From IMG/VR virus record IMGVR_UViG_3300001786_000019, positions 1 through 31,469 of that record: a DNA stretch of 31,469 bases; one strand, given 5' to 3'. A program made the translations under genes and the position numbers. Positions 29,268 through 31,469 of this stretch are shown here, piece after piece. The DNA is from a virus. The notes beneath the pieces were generated by a model, which saw nothing but the letters and a program-made list of their open reading frames with translations, did no database searches and had not been told where the DNA came from. Positions within the stretch are counted from its first letter, which is position 1. Each line of letters opens with the position of its first letter.

Positions 29268-30615
29268 GGTTTTCACCATCCTTCTTTACCGTCCGATAAG
29301 ATATGGCAGGAGCTTGATCGATTTTCCGTTGTTCATTTTTCTTTGCAGCTGCGACCAGGAGCCTTGAACTCTGGGCCGGTTGTGGTTGTAGCTGCGGGGG
29401 TAGTGCGGGACGAGGACCGCTTTTTTCACCTATGACTAACCGTTTGGCTGTCCAGGATGGATGACCATCGTATTCAATAGTTAACTGGCTAATGTCAACC
29501 GGATCATAGACAACGTCAACTTTACATCCGATAAAGGAAAGACCCACTTCATACTTTTCACCCTGAAAACTGATACAGCCGACTTTATCGACTTTGCGCT
29601 CCTCAGAGTGCAAGAAAGCGTTCGCAATCGTTTGTGGATCGAGAAACTTTAAAGCCTTCTTGTCACTACGATAAGCCGTCGCTGGGCTCAGTTTTTGCTC
29701 TAATGCACTATGGGTCTTGTTCTGGTAACATTCCTCGAGCCAGACCCAAAACAAGTGATTGAGCTTATCTAATGTTTGCGGCTTCTCTAAGGCCACTTCA
29801 CTTAGAAACGAATCAACGACTCGATTAAAACGCTCGACCTTTCCGGTCGATTCTGGCGAGTAGGGTTTGGCAAACAGCAACCGGATGCCCATTTTAGAAC
29901 AGGCTCGGTTCATCCATTTGGTTTTGTACTGGCTACCGTTGTCAAAAAACACGGAATCAGGTACGCCGTACTTTTGAACGGCCTGGCGAAAACAGTCTTC
30001 GACAATTACTTGATCGAGTATGGGGTAGAACTCCCCGTGAAGAAGGAAACGTGTTGCGTCATCTAAAAATGTCACTAGGAAAACCTGTTTCTTCGCTCCA
30101 TCTTTACCGATGGGCAAGTAGGGTCCGTATTTGATATCCGAATGCCATAGTCGGTTACGGTACTTTTGTTGAAAGCGTCTGGCCGCTGTTCCTGATGCGG
30201 CATACATCTGCATGTGACGGGTACTGTAGCCACGCTGTGTTAGTTTATCCTGGAGTGTGCTCCGCTTAATCTGTCCGGGTTGCGTTAATCCTTCCCATTC
30301 GAGGATTTGGATGATTTGGGCCACACTGCGCCCAGGCACTTCACGACGTAACAAGATCGCTTGTTCCAGAATGTGAAGGGGGATGGTTTCCTCTGTCTGT
30401 GGCCGGCCTTTCCCTTTAGGCTTTAGACCACCAAACCCTTCCGCTTGGTACCTAGCCACGTACCTACGCAAGGTGCGCTCGGATAAACCTGTTTGTGCGC
30501 AGATTTGAGCCTTGAGTTGCGTCACCTTTGCAGAATCGAGACCTTCTACCAACAACGGTGACAGAAGCTGCATACGATCGGCCGCAATGGATTCAGCTTT
30601 CTTTTGATCTCTCAT
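29260..30615 (-). CDS. DDE (rve-type) transposase of the transposon
   Basis: A 451-residue transposase with N-terminal helix-turn-helix segments (CAQTGLSERTLRRYVARYQAEGFGGLKPK; RSVAQIIQILEWEG; RSTLQDKLTQRG), an RNase H-fold core and a Mu-like barrel. The catalytic residues are D in WHSDIKYGPYL (about 157), D in VFFDNGSQYK (about 223) and E in SPESTGKVERFNR (about 258). Start 30615 is seven bases after GGAGG; the ATG two codons earlier is too close. The C-terminus is Pro/Gln/Lys-rich (PQLQPQPAQSSRLL), a likely ATPase contact tail. Intact. Confidence 0.95.
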   Translation of the reverse strand: MRDQKKAESIAADRMQLLSPLLVEGLDSAKVTQLKAQICAQTGLSERTLRRYVARYQAEGFGGLKPKGKGRPQTEETIPLHILEQAILLRREVPGRSVAQIIQILEWEGLTQPGQIKRSTLQDKLTQRGYSTRHMQMYAASGTAARRFQQKYRNRLWHSDIKYGPYLPIGKDGAKKQVFLVTFLDDATRFLLHGEFYPILDQVIVEDCFRQAVQKYGVPDSVFFDNGSQYKTKWMNRACSKMGIRLLFAKPYSPESTGKVERFNRVVDSFLSEVALEKPQTLDKLNHLFWVWLEECYQNKTHSALEQKLSPATAYRSDKKALKFLDPQTIANAFLHSEERKVDKVGCISFQGEKYEVGLSFIGCKVDVVYDPVDISQLTIEYDGHPSWTAKRLVIGEKSGPRPALPPQLQPQPAQSSRLLVAAAKKNEQRKIDQAPAISYRTVKKDGENHV

Positions 30616-30661
30616 GTTCATTCCTCCTAAAATCAGGTTTCAACATGAGTTTACCGCTTCT

Positions 30662-31195
30662 CTATTCGGACAGGAATGCAGAACGGGTCTGTACCCAATA
30701 ATTTGCATTCACGATGGGTCGGACAGTTCTAGCAAGCCAGCGGGGAGCATCCCCTACATGCTGCCAAATCCGTTGGAGCGACGACTGGGGAGGGTTGGAT
30801 CTTCCTTCCGCAGATTCTGCGCCAAAACATAGAACAATGGAGACAAGAGCACCTGCGAAGCAATTGGATACCTCCAAAAACCACCGCTTCCATCGACGTA
30901 TGGTGGATTCATCGGCCGCCACAGTTAACGTATCTTCTTCGCCTATAACTGCTTCAATACTTTCGCTCCCGTAACGCTTGTAGGGAACTAAGATATCCGG
31001 AAGTTCATGATGCACTCTTTTACAAAGTGAGCAACGAAGCCTGCGAATCATCAGAGCTACGTTGTCTCCAATCCCATTGATGTACTTTCTCACCCGGTTC
31101 CCGATAACTTGAAGTACGCTACCGCAACAGGGACAAGAGTTCTGCTCACCGCTCCTTACAAAAAACACCCGTTTCGGGGTTTTCAACCAGCTCAA
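30662..31195 (-). CDS. DUF6431 zinc-ribbon protein of the transposon
   Basis: A 177-residue protein, first gene of the transposon. A zinc ribbon is formed by CPCCGSVLQVIG and RLRCSLCKRVHHELPDILVPYKRYGSESIE, matching DUF6431. An HTH-like stretch follows (ADESTIRRWKRWFLEVS) and then a basic tail. The TTG start at 31195 has no convincing ribosome binding site, so the true start may be the ATT just before or translation may be restrained. Zinc ribbon plus HTH suggests a DNA-binding targeting or regulatory subunit, but this has not been shown. Confidence 0.75.
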   Translation of the reverse strand: MSWLKTPKRVFFVRSGEQNSCPCCGSVLQVIGNRVRKYINGIGDNVALMIRRLRCSLCKRVHHELPDILVPYKRYGSESIEAVIGEEDTLTVAADESTIRRWKRWFLEVSNCFAGALVSIVLCFGAESAEGRSNPPQSSLQRIWQHVGDAPRWLARTVRPIVNANYWVQTRSAFLSE

Positions 31196-31205
31196 AATCT
31201 GTTAG

Positions 31206-31304
31206 AATGACCATAGGTTGAGTTGGGCGCCCCTAGTGCTACTGTTGTAGGCAGTAGTGCATTTTACGGGGGCGTCTTTCCTTTCTCTTAACTCTATGGT
31301 CATT
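31206..31304. repeat. Nested inverted repeats in the transposon leader
   Basis: AATGACCATAG (31206-31216) and CTATGGTCATT (31294-31304) are perfect inverted copies. Inside them CGCCCC (31228-31233) pairs with GGGGCG (31269-31274), and CTACTG pairs with CAGTAG nearer the centre. The outer arm overlaps the -10 box, so it is likely a DNA operator. The inner stems would be in the mRNA leader of the DUF6431 gene. Confidence 0.55.
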
Positions 31305-31330
31305 ATATCGAGCAACTTCCGGTCAGGCAA
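31302..31330 (-). promoter_or_regulatory. Transposon promoter containing an end repeat
   Basis: On the minus strand TTGCCT (31330-31325), 17 bases, TATAAT (31307-31302), about 105 bases before DUF6431. The spacer is the inner right-end repeat (GACCGGAAG...), so transposase bound to the end would shut off its own promoter. Confidence 0.6.
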
Positions 31331-31368
31331 TACCGTTAGCTTTCGGTCCTTTTAGTTCAGCGTAAACA
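31313..31368. repeat. Transposon right end with two binding-site repeats
   Basis: On the minus strand TGTTTACGCT is followed by GACCGAAAG and GACCGGAAG, 21 and 45 bases in, the same register as the left end. The terminal TG is at 31368 and abuts the interrupted istA codons. Confidence 0.65.
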
Positions 31369-31370
31369 CT

Positions 31371-31436
31371 TGAGGCTATGCTGCGTTGGCTGATCCCCTG
31401 ATGGAAAAGCCGAAGAATTTCCCGGTAGTTAGTCAT
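31371..31436 (-). pseudogene. istA N-terminal fragment of a second IS21-type element
   Basis: An ATG with AAAGGAG upstream opens MTNYREILRLFHQGISQRSIAS, closely matching the first residues of the complete IstA in this window (MTKYREILRLSSMGLSQRSIASS). After 22 codons it runs into the transposon end and then a stop. The remainder of this istA is not on the other side of the transposon, so the insertion was accompanied or followed by loss of DNA. Confidence 0.75.
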
Positions 31437-31469
31437 ACAATGGTCTCCTTTAGAACGTATTTACACTGC

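Larger units (their letters stand above)
28380..31368 (-). mobile_element. Tn7/Mu-type element: DUF6431, DDE transposase, AAA ATPase
   Basis: A 2,989-bp element with TGTT at both 5' ends (TG...CA). GNCC-type repeats (GTCCAGAAC, GTCCCGAAA on the left; GACCGAAAG, GACCGGAAG on the right) begin exactly 21 and 45 bases from each end. The three genes point leftward. The right edge interrupts the istA N-terminus of another IS21-type element after codon 22, which independently fixes that end. No target duplication is visible. Paired DDE transposase and ATPase suggest Tn7/Mu-like transposition; the role of DUF6431 is unknown. Confidence 0.75.

Noticed and set aside
31206-31304. Guide RNA or transposon-encoded omega-type RNA
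   Set aside because: The outer arm overlaps the -10 box so the full fold would not be transcribed, and no RNA-guided nuclease gene is present in the element.
1-31469. tRNA or rRNA genes
   Set aside because: No cloverleaf with the conserved TTC arm or rRNA-like stretch was noticed on either strand by eye; a covariance search was not possible.

Overview
The window looks like a Firmicutes chromosome, most likely from a Clostridia member (Peptococcaceae or Desulfitobacterium-like; this is an inference from gene families, strong GGAGG ribosome binding sites, SigA-like promoters and a Gram-positive LexA box). About 22.5 kb is one prophage read almost entirely on the minus strand, from an SOS-type promoter near 22.47 kb down to position 1. 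The remaining 9 kb is a defence gene pair and nested transposons.

Phage early and replication block (22.4 to 12.6 kb, minus strand): a LexA box sits inside a near-consensus promoter. It is followed by a Com-like zinc ribbon, terminator-like repeats, a sigma-like protein, a small protein, a frameshifted SNF2 helicase, two conserved unknowns, a family A DNA polymerase, a Bro-N remnant, a deoxyribosyltransferase-like protein, a large primase/helicase, a VRR-NUC nuclease and an HTH protein. A GC-rich inverted repeat around an AT-rich core beside the primase gene is a candidate origin.

Phage packaging block (11.7 kb to 1): an extended -10 promoter preceded by roughly 10-11 bp phased repeats leads into a Cys-rich protein, HNH nuclease, small terminase, ParB-methyltransferase, HNH/AP2 homing-type endonuclease, a conserved unknown, DUF4314, large terminase, DUF3310 and portal. 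The ClpP-like head protease begins at the window edge. An oppositely oriented DinJ antitoxin with a truncated YafQ-like toxin sits between the HNH and small terminase genes.

A RIT (recombinase-in-trio) element of about 3.56 kb, with three intact overlapping tyrosine recombinases, has inserted into the last codons of the portal gene. A 5-bp repeat flanks it, and the severed portal tail is still readable on the far side.

Right part (22.5 to 31.5 kb): a plus-strand gene with a CGNR-like zinc finger, an AbiEi/AbiEii type IV toxin-antitoxin pair, a complete IS21-family element (istA/istB with repeat arrays at both ends), and a 2,989-bp Tn7/Mu-type element (DUF6431, DDE transposase, AAA ATPase). 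The latter's ends can be placed to the base. It interrupts the istA of a second IS21-type element, of which only the first 22 codons are visible.

The broken portal and helicase genes suggest a decaying or impaired prophage. The most novel-looking points are the RIT insertion and its asymmetric ends, the end and promoter architecture of the DUF6431 transposon, and the LexA and phased-repeat control sites.
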